Below are positions 34,529-42,918 of a DNA stretch of 64,000 bases, piece by piece. Made by a program: the position numbers and the translations under genes. Position 1 is the stretch's first letter; every line of letters begins with the position of its first letter. Source of the DNA: CAUZIZ01 sp965222655. Lineage in GTDB: Bacteria > Acidobacteriota > UBA6911 > RPQK01 > JAJDTT01. Below the pieces are notes generated by a model that saw only the letters and a list, made by a program, of their open reading frames with translations, did not search any database and was not told the origin of the DNA. The DNA lies in the NCBI GenBank assembly GCA_965222655.1, contig CBDCUP010000022.1, forward strand, positions 1,798,001 to 1,862,000, read 5' to 3'.

Positions 34529-35370
34529 GTCAACTCAGCGACACCGTCCTGCTCGAGGACCATCTCAAACGCTTGCGTTTACCGGCGATGCTGCACGATT
34601 ACCCGGAGTGTGCCCGCCAGGCCCGCGAGGGAGGCGAAAGCTATGAGGGCTTTCTGCTGGATCTGGTCACCCGAGAACTCACTCAGCGCCAGGCCAATCA
34701 ACTCAAACGTCGGCTCAAAGAGGCTCGCTTTCCCGTGATGAAAACCCTGGAAGGGACGGACTTCAAGAAGTGGCCGGGTCTGGAGGCGCTGCAGGTCCGA
34801 GAACTGCTTCAGTGCGATTACATCCCGCGTCGAGAGAATCTGGCGTTCATCGGACGGCATGGAACGGGAAAAAGTCATGCCGCCACGGTCCTGGGAGTGG
34901 AAGCCTGCCGCCAAGGCTACCGGGTGCTGTTCTGGACGGCGGCGGAGTTGGTCAACACCCTGGTCGAAGCGCGTGAGGAACGACAGCTGCAGCGTCTGCT
35001 CAAAAGGTTCGATCGCTTTGAGTTGGTCGTCATCGATGAGCTCGGTTACATCCCTCTCTCCCAGGAGGGAGCCCAGCTGCTCTTTCAAGTCTTCGCCAAT
35101 CGCTACGAACGGGCCTCGGTCCTGGTGACGTCCAACCTTGCCTTTGCCGAATGGACGAAGGTCTTTGGTGATGCGGCCCTGACCGCCGCGCTACTGGATC
35201 GACTGACCCATCACTGTCAGATCTATCCCTTCGACTGGGAAAGCATCCGGCTGACGGAGAGCCTCCAACGGCACGGGAAAAAGCGCCGAAAGCGCGCAGT
35301 GGCCGCCACTGCGCCCCCTGCGGGGGCTAATAAGGAAGCGGATCAAGAGGGGGCCCCAAACCCCTCTTGA
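34525..35370 (+). CDS. istB: IS21-family helper ATPase IstB
   Basis: A 281-residue AAA+ ATPase that works with IstA in target capture. Walker A is GRHGTGKSHAATVLG, Walker B FELVVIDELGYIPLS, and sensor-type residues are in VLVTSNLAFAEWTKVFGD. The N-terminal helical domain (LEDHLKRLRLPAMLHDYPEC) is complete. The frame is intact, so this gene could still serve another istA copy in the genome. The C-terminal tail is Lys/Arg-rich. Confidence 0.93.
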   Translation: MSQLSDTVLLEDHLKRLRLPAMLHDYPECARQAREGGESYEGFLLDLVTRELTQRQANQLKRRLKEARFPVMKTLEGTDFKKWPGLEALQVRELLQCDYIPRRENLAFIGRHGTGKSHAATVLGVEACRQGYRVLFWTAAELVNTLVEAREERQLQRLLKRFDRFELVVIDELGYIPLSQEGAQLLFQVFANRYERASVLVTSNLAFAEWTKVFGDAALTAALLDRLTHHCQIYPFDWESIRLTESLQRHGKKRRKRAVAATAPPAGANKEADQEGAPNPS

Positions 35371-35497
35371 TCCTGGCATCTATTGATTAGGAACTAGGAA
35401 AACAACTTTAAACCCGGGTGGGTCACTTTTACTTGATCACGCCGGGTCACTTTTACCTTGTCATTACGAAAAACCCTTGTAGGACCCGAAGTGGTGT

Positions 35498-36697
35498 TTA
35501 GAAGTGCCAGGCCCATTCGGCCTGGAGATAGTCGTCGTTTCGCAAGCCGAAGAGAAAACGGTCACTCTCGAGAACGTTGACGAATCCGCGGTACTGTAGG
35601 TCGAGTGTCCAGTTTTGGCCGAGGCGGCGGCTTGCTTCGACGTTGACGAACGTGGCCCCGGTCTCGCGGTCGAGGACGGCTCCGGCAAGGACCTCGGTGC
35701 TCTGCACATCGTTCAAAGCGAAGCGGGCGCCGAGGAAGACGTCGTCCTGGAAAGGCGTCAATGCCTGGTCGCCTCGTTCGTCGTAACTGTATTCGAGGAG
35801 CAGTCCAAGGTCTTTCCCAGAATCCTTCACATTGCCAATCGTGTATTCGAACCCCGCCGTGGACGCCATGAAGTGGTTCCGCTGACCGGTGCGCGAAATG
35901 ACCTCGGCTTTCCAAAGCCAACCGCCTTGGGTCATCTGCAAGTCGAGGCCCGATTGATGGATCAGGTCGTAGCGAGGGACGAAAACAGTTTCCCCGTTGG
36001 CGCGAAGCTCGCGGGCGAAATCGGGATCGCGGCTGGTGCCGGCAAAGTGGGACAGTCCGACGTCCAACAGGCCGAGCGTGTGCGACCAGCGGGCGGCCCA
36101 GTCGACGTGCCCCCGACCGAGGTCGGACTCAAACTGCGGACGATCGAAGTCAACCGGGACACCGAAGGACGGACGGCCTTGGGCGCTCGGGAAGGTGCGG
36201 TCTCGAAAGCCGGGCAGAACAAAGAAGTCCAACGTGCCCCAGTCCCGTACCCAGGCGAAGTTCACCATGGGTTGGCCGAGCTTGTCCTCGCCATCGAGGT
36301 TCTCGACGAAATCGGTTTGGTTGATGACGTCCACGAGATGCTGTGACTCGGTGACGCCCCAGAAGACTTTCCGAATCCCGACGCGCAGTTCCCAAGCATT
36401 GGCGTTCGTTTGCCAGGTCAACTCGCGGATGTCGAGATGCGTGCGGTCCGGGTCGTTGTGGTCGAGCCGGAAGAACGTTGTGAAAGTGAAACTCTGTTTG
36501 CCGTCCTGTCGCTCCAAGTAGTATTCGGGTTCGAACGACAGCGAGATATTGGCGCGTTCCTGCTCGGGGCCGAGCGCGGTCTGCGGGAACAGACGGCCTT
36601 CGACGGCGAACTCGCCGGTCCATTCGCCGGCCTGGGCCACCCCCGCGAGCATCACGATCGCGGCAGCGTAGCGCATGGCTATACTCACTAGCGGCAT
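35498..36697 (-). CDS. Outer-membrane beta-barrel protein of the export operon
   Basis: A 399-residue protein with a signal peptide (MRYAAAIVMLAGVAQAGEW; ATG 36697 or 36676). The mature part alternates polar and aromatic residues in strand-like blocks (LSFEPEYYLERQDGKQSFTF, WELRVGIRKVFWG, GLLLEYSYDERGD) and ends in AEWAWHF, a C-terminal Phe as needed for BAM-mediated insertion. Likely the outer-membrane channel or porin partner of the MMPL pump encoded upstream. It is the last gene of the operon, 137 bp behind the LolA-like gene. Confidence 0.75.
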   Translation of the reverse strand: MPLVSIAMRYAAAIVMLAGVAQAGEWTGEFAVEGRLFPQTALGPEQERANISLSFEPEYYLERQDGKQSFTFTTFFRLDHNDPDRTHLDIRELTWQTNANAWELRVGIRKVFWGVTESQHLVDVINQTDFVENLDGEDKLGQPMVNFAWVRDWGTLDFFVLPGFRDRTFPSAQGRPSFGVPVDFDRPQFESDLGRGHVDWAARWSHTLGLLDVGLSHFAGTSRDPDFARELRANGETVFVPRYDLIHQSGLDLQMTQGGWLWKAEVISRTGQRNHFMASTAGFEYTIGNVKDSGKDLGLLLEYSYDERGDQALTPFQDDVFLGARFALNDVQSTEVLAGAVLDRETGATFVNVEASRRLGQNWTLDLQYRGFVNVLESDRFLFGLRNDDYLQAEWAWHF

Positions 36698-36834
36698 CGT
36701 GCTTTGTCCTCACACGGCGGAGGCACTGGGTACCGGGGGCCTCGCTGCTGCCATGAGAATCCAAACTGCCTCGGCAGAGACGGGTAGGGACCTTGCCACC
36801 TTGATCTCTACTGGTTTCACAATGCTCTCCCTTT

Positions 36835-37722
36835 CTAGCGTGCTCGCTTGAGGCTGTTCCGGTCAAAATCGCGCTCGCCGAGTCCGGTCTGAAACAGATA
36901 GTCCTTCCAGTCGAGCTTGGTGCTCTTGCCCGTCTGATGGTTCTGCATGAACATCTCGTCGGCGCGCCAATAGCGGTCGAGGTATCTCTGGTAGCCGGAG
37001 TAGGTTAGCGTCTTCAGGAGATCGGCTTTGCGGTCGTAGAACTCGATTTTCTGAATGCGGTATTCCGGCTTGTCGTACCAAACGATTTGCTTCGTATAGC
37101 CTGACTTCGGATCGGCAGGCGTGCGTTCGACGACGAAGCAGTCGAGGCTATCGAGGGTTTCATCACGGAGATGCTTGTAGGTGTACTTTTCTACCTCTTG
37201 CGAAGTCAGGTCCTCGTAGGCGAACTCGCTTCCCATGAAAGGGCCGGACTTGTTGTTTGACGAGATGCGCTTGATGCGCTTCAGGGCAGGTAGATACAGC
37301 CACTGGTCGTCCTGGCCGGCCTTGTGCGTAAACGTCAGGAAAGCCGTGCCCTTCACATCGCGGGGGCGGTCGAAGATGATGAGAAGCTTGTCACCGTCGT
37401 CGGCCACTTCGAGTGACCGATTGCGCAGTTTGCGCACGCTTTGCTGGCCGTGGCGGTTGCGGAGAATCATCTGCAGGTCCGCTTTCTGATCCTGCCACCC
37501 TTGGTCCCGGCGGTCTGCCTCGATCGCGATCTCGTGACCCTTCTCTTCGGCGGGCGACAGAGCGTGGGCCGGCAGCAGCATCCATGCCAGCAGCGGCGCA
37601 ATCAACGAAAACCGCAGGGCAAGGCGCAATCGGAGAAAGGAAACCGAGGCCAGCGCTCGGGTTTCTGTCTGTGTGTGTATTCGCGCCGCGCGACTAACTT
37701 GCGGCGGCATAAGCATCGTCAT
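36835..37722 (-). CDS. Periplasmic LolA-like (outer membrane lipoprotein-sorting) protein
   Basis: A 295-residue protein with a signal peptide ending near LLPAHALS. The LolA-like half-barrel is suggested by LQMILRNRHGQQSVRKLRNR, DKLLIIFDRPRDVKGTAFLT, QWLYLPALKRIKRISSNNKS, PFMGSEFAYEDLTSQEVEKY and KQIVWYDKPEYRIQKIEFYD. Such proteins are found beside MMPL/RND pumps and are thought to carry a lipid substrate across the periplasm. Its start overlaps the pump gene by 29 bases unless a downstream ATG is used. Confidence 0.85.
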   Translation of the reverse strand: MTMLMPPQVSRAARIHTQTETRALASVSFLRLRLALRFSLIAPLLAWMLLPAHALSPAEEKGHEIAIEADRRDQGWQDQKADLQMILRNRHGQQSVRKLRNRSLEVADDGDKLLIIFDRPRDVKGTAFLTFTHKAGQDDQWLYLPALKRIKRISSNNKSGPFMGSEFAYEDLTSQEVEKYTYKHLRDETLDSLDCFVVERTPADPKSGYTKQIVWYDKPEYRIQKIEFYDRKADLLKTLTYSGYQRYLDRYWRADEMFMQNHQTGKSTKLDWKDYLFQTGLGERDFDRNSLKRAR

Positions 37723-40078
37723 CTTTCAATCCCTCCTTCTGGGTAAATCCAGCAATTTGTCGCGAGCCGTCGAGTTTCATCAGCAACGGCGGCAAGAACA
37801 GCAGGTCGGCCAGCAAAGCAATCGCGAGGGTCAGCGCGGTCATCTTGCCCATGCCGGCGTTGAATTCGAACGTAGATTGAGCGAGCACCAGAAAGCCGGC
37901 TACGAGAATCATCGAGGTGGCGACCAGCGCCAAGCCCACAGTCGAGAACGCGTAGCGTACGGCTTGCTCGGAACTCAGTCCCTTTTCGCGGCGCGCTCGC
38001 AGGTACTTGCTCAGGAAGTGCACCGTGTCGTCGACGACAATGCCCAGGCTCATGCCCGTTACAATCGAGAGCCCAAGGTTCACTTGCCCAACGAAAACGC
38101 CCCAAAGCCCGAACGCGAACACAGCCGGCATTACGTTCGGAATCAAGCTCAGCCATCCGAATTTCATACTCCGCAGGGCGAAGACCAAGGTGACCGAAAT
38201 CAGGATGAAAGCCAGTACTGTGCCGAATAGCATGCTGCGAATGTTGCGCGCCGAGATATAGGAAAAAATCACACCGGGCCCTACTCCGTGAGTATGCATC
38301 GGTGGGGGCGCGTTCTCCCGGAGCCATCCCTCCCCTCCTTCGACCAATCCGACCAGCTCTTTGGAAGTAACGTTCTCGACGGTGACAATGAAACGCGTCG
38401 CCGACTTGTCGACGTTGATCTGATTGTTGAGGTCGAGGCCGTAGGGCAGTGACATCTCGTAGAGCAGCAGGTACTGCGCGGCCATATCGCGCTCCTCGGG
38501 CAGGCGATACCAGGCCGGGTCATCGCCGTGCAGATTCTTATTCAGTCGCTTCATGACGTCACTGATCGTGGCGACGTGCATGACTCCCGGTCGTCCTCGG
38601 TACCAGTTTGCGAACTCATCGATCTTCTGAAGATAGTGGGGGCTGCTGATGCCTCCCTCCTCACCCGCGGCCAAAGAGAACTCGATCTGATAGATGCCGC
38701 TTAGATTATCCATCGCGTAGTCGGCATCCTGCCGGAACGTCGTGCTCTCGTGGAAGTAGTCGACAAACTGATCATTCAGATCGTTCAGGGGAAGGCACCC
38801 CGCAAGGATGAAAGCCAGGACGGCCGATGTCCACAGCAACGGCTTGCGGCTGCCAAGGACGAAGTCGGCCAGGCGATCCATCCACTTCGGTGAGACGATC
38901 ATCTCGCCGCGCGCTCGAATAGGCAGAATCGCGACAGCTGCGGGAAGGAAGAGCATCGAGTAGACCCAGGCCGCGACGACACCCAATGTCGTGATGTTGC
39001 CCAAGTCATTGAGCGGCGGCACCTCGCTGAAGTTCATGCTGAGAAAGCCGATGCCGGTTGTCAGGCTTGTTATAAAAACGGGTTGGGCATTGGTCCGCAA
39101 GCTTTCGACTATGGCTTCATGCTTCGAACGGCCCCGGCGCATCTCCCGTAGCATCGAGATCAGGACGTGAATGCTATCCGCGACCGCCAGAGTGAGAATC
39201 ATCGTGGGCGCTGCGGATGAGGGCGGCGTCAGCGAGAATCCGAGCCAGCCAGCAAGACCCATGGCCGTTGCCAACGACATTCCGATGACGAGCACGGCCG
39301 ACAGGGTCGCCGTAAACGACCGCAGCAAGATCACCATCACGACGATGATGCCCACATACATCATCGGCACCAAAGTTCCCAAGTCGCGCATCGCCGACTC
39401 CTGGAAGGCGTTGTTGAGCATGGCCATACCGGTCATCGCCACGGCACTTCCCGGATAGTCCGTTTCGATCCGTGCGGCGAGTTTGCGGGCATGGGCGACG
39501 GAGCGTGCCGTTTCGTCCAACTCTTCGCGAGGGAATTGCAGAGTCACGTTCACGCCGTTGACGTGTGCGTTGGCGGGTACGAGTCTGCCTCTCAGAAAGG
39601 GCTCCTGGAGGGCGATCTGCTTTGCTTGCTCGGCCTCGCCGGCGGAAAGTTCACGGGCACCCGAGACGAGGTCTTCCACGGTCAGGTCGTCGCCCTCGGC
39701 GTAGCTATGCTGGAAGTTGGTGACCGATTCGACCCGAATGGCAAAGGGGATCCGCCAAGCCTCCGCGGTGAGGTCTTCGACGGCCGCGAGGGCATCGGGA
39801 GAGAACCCATTCCCGTCAGCAGGAGTGACGACGAAAAGGATGTTGTCATTCTTCGTGTAGATGTCCTGGACCGCGTCGAACGCCCGTAGCTGTGGATTGT
39901 CCTCTCCGAAGAAGACTCGATACTCGTCGATGAACTGCAGCCGCGAAGCGCCGGATGCGGCGAACAGGGCGGCGAGCAGGGAGAGGGCCACAACAGCCCA
40001 TCTCCATCGAATGACCCACTCGGCGTAGCGGATAGCCCGAATGTCCCACTTGCTTGTATTCGAAATGCTTGCTTTCAT
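37694..40078 (-). CDS. MMPL/RND-family lipid or hydrophobe exporter
   Basis: A 794-residue inner-membrane pump with the duplicated RND plan: one N-terminal helix (WAVVALSLLAALFAASG), a periplasmic loop, five helices (from MMYVGIIVVMVILLRSF), then the same again (from LLWTSAVLAFILAGCL, and IRSMLFGTVLAFILISVTLV). The SSD/RND signatures MILTLAVADSIHVLISMLRE and GMSLGIVVDDTVHFLSKYLR contain the acidic residues of the proton relay. AAAGGA precedes ATG 40078. Relatives move sterols, hopanoids or other lipids. Confidence 0.92.
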   Translation of the reverse strand: MKASISNTSKWDIRAIRYAEWVIRWRWAVVALSLLAALFAASGASRLQFIDEYRVFFGEDNPQLRAFDAVQDIYTKNDNILFVVTPADGNGFSPDALAAVEDLTAEAWRIPFAIRVESVTNFQHSYAEGDDLTVEDLVSGARELSAGEAEQAKQIALQEPFLRGRLVPANAHVNGVNVTLQFPREELDETARSVAHARKLAARIETDYPGSAVAMTGMAMLNNAFQESAMRDLGTLVPMMYVGIIVVMVILLRSFTATLSAVLVIGMSLATAMGLAGWLGFSLTPPSSAAPTMILTLAVADSIHVLISMLREMRRGRSKHEAIVESLRTNAQPVFITSLTTGIGFLSMNFSEVPPLNDLGNITTLGVVAAWVYSMLFLPAAVAILPIRARGEMIVSPKWMDRLADFVLGSRKPLLWTSAVLAFILAGCLPLNDLNDQFVDYFHESTTFRQDADYAMDNLSGIYQIEFSLAAGEEGGISSPHYLQKIDEFANWYRGRPGVMHVATISDVMKRLNKNLHGDDPAWYRLPEERDMAAQYLLLYEMSLPYGLDLNNQINVDKSATRFIVTVENVTSKELVGLVEGGEGWLRENAPPPMHTHGVGPGVIFSYISARNIRSMLFGTVLAFILISVTLVFALRSMKFGWLSLIPNVMPAVFAFGLWGVFVGQVNLGLSIVTGMSLGIVVDDTVHFLSKYLRARREKGLSSEQAVRYAFSTVGLALVATSMILVAGFLVLAQSTFEFNAGMGKMTALTLAIALLADLLFLPPLLMKLDGSRQIAGFTQKEGLKDDDAYAAAS

Positions 40079-40099
40079 GTTTCAATCCTTTGCTTATTA

Positions 40100-40119
40100 C
40101 ATTCCGACTGGTCGGTATG
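40100..40119. promoter_or_regulatory. TetR-type operator upstream of the MMPL gene
   Basis: CATTCCGACTGGTCGGTATG is a near-perfect palindrome (CAT-n-CCGAC, TG centre, GTCGG-n-ATG). It lies 22 bases upstream of the pump start codon and shares half-site words with the site in front of the TetR gene. Confidence 0.7.
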
Positions 40120-40152
40120 TGAGAACGTCAACAGAACCACAGTTGTGCTTTG

Positions 40153-40773
40153 TCATGCGGGGTTCTGGGGCTTGCGGAGTGTCTCAACGTAGCCAATCAT
40201 TGCGTCTCGGCAGTCGGCCAGGACTTCGGGATTCTGGGCTGTCTTTGCCTGGCTGATGCCACCCTCCAAGCCAGCGACAAAGAAGCAGCCGATCTGGTCG
40301 GGATCGATGTTCTCACGGACATGTCCCGACCGCTGGCCACGCCGCAACGCTTCGGCGACCGCGCCACGCCACAAGGCGAAGAGCCCATCCAGGCGACGCC
40401 GAAACCCCTCGTCCACGGGCGACATTTCCTGGGCCAGGTTGTTCAGCGGGCAACCCAGTTGGCAGCCTCGTTCCATGTCCTCGTCGCTGTAGCCCTCGAG
40501 AATGGCAATCATGTCGTCGATCGGATCTTCCCCTCGGCTGAGCGGTTTCAGCCAAGTATCCGAGATCATATTGTGGACCAACTCATCCACGACCGCGTAG
40601 CCCAATTCGTTCTTGTTGGAGAAGTGGTGATACAGTGCACCCTTGGTCACGCCGGTATTGGCCAGGATAGAGTCGAGGCTCGCCGCGCGAAACCCGTTGC
40701 GGTGGATTTCATGGAAAGCGGCCTCTAGGAGCCGCTGCCGGGTTTCATCGGAATTTCGCTTATTGACCCTCAT
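40153..40773 (-). CDS. TetR-family repressor
   Basis: About 206 residues from ATG 40773 (MRVNKRNSDETRQRLLEAAF); eight more codons are open upstream. The HTH is FHEIHRNGFRAASLDSILAN then TGVTKGALYHHFSNKNELGY, the standard TetR signature. A TetR_C-type ligand domain contains RGCQLGCPLNNLAQEMS. It reads into the MMPL operon with 74 bp between, and both its own promoter and that gap carry palindromes with the same half-sites, so it most likely represses itself and the pump until a ligand binds. Confidence 0.9.
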   Translation of the reverse strand: MRVNKRNSDETRQRLLEAAFHEIHRNGFRAASLDSILANTGVTKGALYHHFSNKNELGYAVVDELVHNMISDTWLKPLSRGEDPIDDMIAILEGYSDEDMERGCQLGCPLNNLAQEMSPVDEGFRRRLDGLFALWRGAVAEALRRGQRSGHVRENIDPDQIGCFFVAGLEGGISQAKTAQNPEVLADCRDAMIGYVETLRKPQNPA

Positions 40774-40806
40774 GTGAATCGCTACCAACCGGACCAAGCC
40801 GAGTTA

Positions 40807-40822
40807 CATACCAACTAGTATG
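40807..40822. promoter_or_regulatory. TetR-type operator upstream of the repressor gene
   Basis: CATACCAACTAGTATG is a palindrome with CATAC/GTATG ends, matching the outer half-sites of 40100-40119. It lies 34 bases upstream of the preferred TetR start codon. Confidence 0.6.
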
Positions 40823-40954
40823 CATGTAGAGAAGCTGGTTGTCAAGACAGTACGCGAGCCAACCTCAAGTCCTGATCGAATCCACGCGAAGAGATGATGC
40901 TGATGTGCCTGCGACTCGATGCTGTCCGCGCTCGCCACGCTGACCTCCAATGGC

Positions 40955-41287
40955 TCAATGCGCTGTGTCGGTCTCTGGTTCGTAGACTGGTTCGCCTCGG
41001 TGAAGACGTAGGGCAACCCGGAGTGTCTGTTGCATGGCCCGCTGTGTCGGGGAATGAGCGGCCAGATAGCGGGCCGCTCCAACCATCACCAGCCGTTTCT
41101 CATCAGCATCCTCCAGGTCCTGGTACTGACGAATCGCCGCTTCCAGCATCTGGAAGCTGTGGAACTCGGCGTCCTCACGAAGCAAGCTATCAGCCATCGT
41201 ACGAATCAGCCCTCCGCCGTCTCCGGTCGCCTCCAGATAGCTGTAGACCAGCTGGCCAGCCGCGTCAGTCTGTTGTTGGAGGTTCAT
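40955..41287 (-). pseudogene. Rieske protein, C-terminal part (out of frame)
   Basis: This frame starts at an accidental ATG. It reads NLQQQTDAAGQLVYSYLEAT, LIRTMADSLLREDAEFHSFQ, MLEAAIRQYQDLE and RYLAAHSPTQRAMQQTLRVA, the helical tail of the 2Fe-2S protein encoded just upstream. Removing one 17-bp copy of the duplication at 41329-41362 fuses the two frames into a 586-residue protein through RGAHRREIDSLHTELLALMN. It is therefore the end of the same gene, not a separate protein. Confidence 0.85.
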
Positions 41288-42732
41288 CAGGGCGAGCAGC
41301 TCCGTGTGCAGTGAGTCGATCTCCCTCCGGTGCGCCCCTCTTCGAGGTGCGCCCCTCTTCGATTGGAAGCAGGCAATCGGGCCGGTGGGATGTTGAAGAA
41401 GCGATCGAGATAGACACGCATGGCACCGTGGAAGACTCCTCGCAAGAGTTCGGGAGATTGGTTTCGTTTCAACAATTGGTGGAGTGCATTGGCATAGCTG
41501 AAACTGTGGAGCACCGCTATCCAGTCGGCAAATTCGTTTTGAACGTGGAAGCGGACAATGCGCAGGGCCGCCGCATACGCTATCGCCTGAGCCAGTTGCA
41601 CGGGCTGGGCCCCTTTTTGAATGGCGTCCTTGAGCGCCTCAATCGGGATGTAGGGATCGTCGCTGAAGAGGGCCTCAGTGAAGTCTTCCGGCTTGCTCCA
41701 GGTCTTGTCCCGTCCTGCCTCGACCAAGCTGGGGAGCCCATCGAACGCTTCTCGTAGCAGGGGCACCAGATCGATGGGATGACGCCAGGCGTTGCGCTCC
41801 TCGCTGCGCACCCCGGTGCAAAGCGGTCGGATCAGGGACGGCAGAACTCGGCTGGCGTGTTCCCAACCAACCCGGTCCAGCAGTTCGAAAGCTTTGTCGA
41901 TGAAGTCCATCACATGGCCATCGTCCAAGTAGAAATGATCGGTTGCGGCTGTCACCACGATGTCGGCCAACTGGGCGTCCGTCATTCCCTTATGTATCGC
42001 TGTTAGCAGGCAGCGCTCGGCCCCTTCGGTGCTACGCACCTCGACGAAGTAGCGAAACCAGCGCTTGAGATGTTCCTGCGGGATGTCCTGGTTGTGGAGC
42101 GGCTGGATGTTGAACTTGGGGGTCTGACCGGCACAGTCCCGGGCAATGTGTACCAGGCCGTGATACAGCGGAGCAATGCGCTCCTCGCCCTGCAGGTGGT
42201 CGCAGAGGTTGGACATCGCGCTCAGGATGGTGAGGCCGGAGCTCCAGTCCTCGCGATGCTTCACCCCATACGAGGCACCCTGTTTGGCGATTTCGTTGTG
42301 GGACACACCACTGTGATGCAGTCCGACCACCGATTTGCCCACGATCAGATTGAGATTCTGCTCTAGTCCTTCCTGCAGTCGTTGGGTCCAGCGTTTGACG
42401 GGATCGGTCTGGGGCGGCATGGTGTCCAGAAAGACCTCTCCGTCCCTGACCTCCACCGCATAGGAATCGACATCGTCGGCGAACAGATTGAAGGTGCATC
42501 CGCTGACCAGATCGAAGCGGGCGTGATGCCAATAGCAGGTTAGGATCCCGTCTTCAACCGTCCCGCGATGCAGGGGGAAGCCCATGTGAGGACAGCGGTT
42601 ATCAACGGCATGGAGCTTATCGCCGTGATGAAAGATGACGATGGGTACTGGCCCCTGGGATATCAGCAGGGGACTCTTTCCTTGAACCTCCTTCAGGGAA
42701 CCAACGTGGATGACCCCATTCTTCCGGTCCAT
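41287..42732 (-). CDS. Rieske 2Fe-2S domain protein (frameshifted near the end)
   Basis: 481 residues in this frame. The N-terminal Rieske domain has both ligand pairs: CPHMGFPLH and CYWHHARFDLVSGC. A long all-helical region follows, with HGLVHIARDCAGQTPKFNIQ, LKRWFRYFVEVRSTEGAERC, LADIVVTAATDHFYLDDGHV and LAQAIAYAAALRIVRFHVQN. The protein is a cytoplasmic electron-transfer or oxygenase-like protein of unknown substrate. The last 25 or so residues (after PASNRRGAHLEE) are wrong because of a 17-bp tandem duplication. ATG 42732 is the clear start. Confidence 0.85.
   Translation of the reverse strand: MDRKNGVIHVGSLKEVQGKSPLLISQGPVPIVIFHHGDKLHAVDNRCPHMGFPLHRGTVEDGILTCYWHHARFDLVSGCTFNLFADDVDSYAVEVRDGEVFLDTMPPQTDPVKRWTQRLQEGLEQNLNLIVGKSVVGLHHSGVSHNEIAKQGASYGVKHREDWSSGLTILSAMSNLCDHLQGEERIAPLYHGLVHIARDCAGQTPKFNIQPLHNQDIPQEHLKRWFRYFVEVRSTEGAERCLLTAIHKGMTDAQLADIVVTAATDHFYLDDGHVMDFIDKAFELLDRVGWEHASRVLPSLIRPLCTGVRSEERNAWRHPIDLVPLLREAFDGLPSLVEAGRDKTWSKPEDFTEALFSDDPYIPIEALKDAIQKGAQPVQLAQAIAYAAALRIVRFHVQNEFADWIAVLHSFSYANALHQLLKRNQSPELLRGVFHGAMRVYLDRFFNIPPARLPASNRRGAHLEEGRTGGRSTHCTRSCSP
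41329..41362. repeat. Exact 17-bp tandem duplication
   Basis: GGTGCGCCCCTCTTCGA occurs at 41329-41345 and again at 41346-41362 with no mismatch. Seventeen is not a multiple of three, so it breaks the Rieske gene; deleting one copy restores it. Confidence 0.95.
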
Positions 42733-42918
42733 ACTGTCGACCTCCGTACCTCAGACCACGCTCCGAATCTCGATCGTAGCAAAGATGAGCTCGGCTAACC
42801 ATGTTGTAGCGGGAGATCCAGGAATCCCCCCGATCAGAGTAGGGCAAGGAAGACTGCGATCCAGTACGGTGACAGAGCCCGCTGGCGTGCTACAATCGGC
42901 TGCCAGAGGGGGCGTGCG

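Larger units (their letters stand above)
29535..35463 (+). mobile_element. IS21-family element carrying a nested transposon
   Basis: The ends have the tandem inner repeats usual for IS21: GTAAAAGTGACCC (29548-29560) and CGAAAGTGACCCACCC (29583-29598) on the left, and the complements at 35416-35432 and 35444-35456 on the right. Right tip TTGTCA and left tip TGATTT match the TG...CA rule. Genes istA (broken) and istB lie between. No clear target duplication was found. Without the 3.3-kb insert the element would be about 2.6 kb. Confidence 0.85.
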
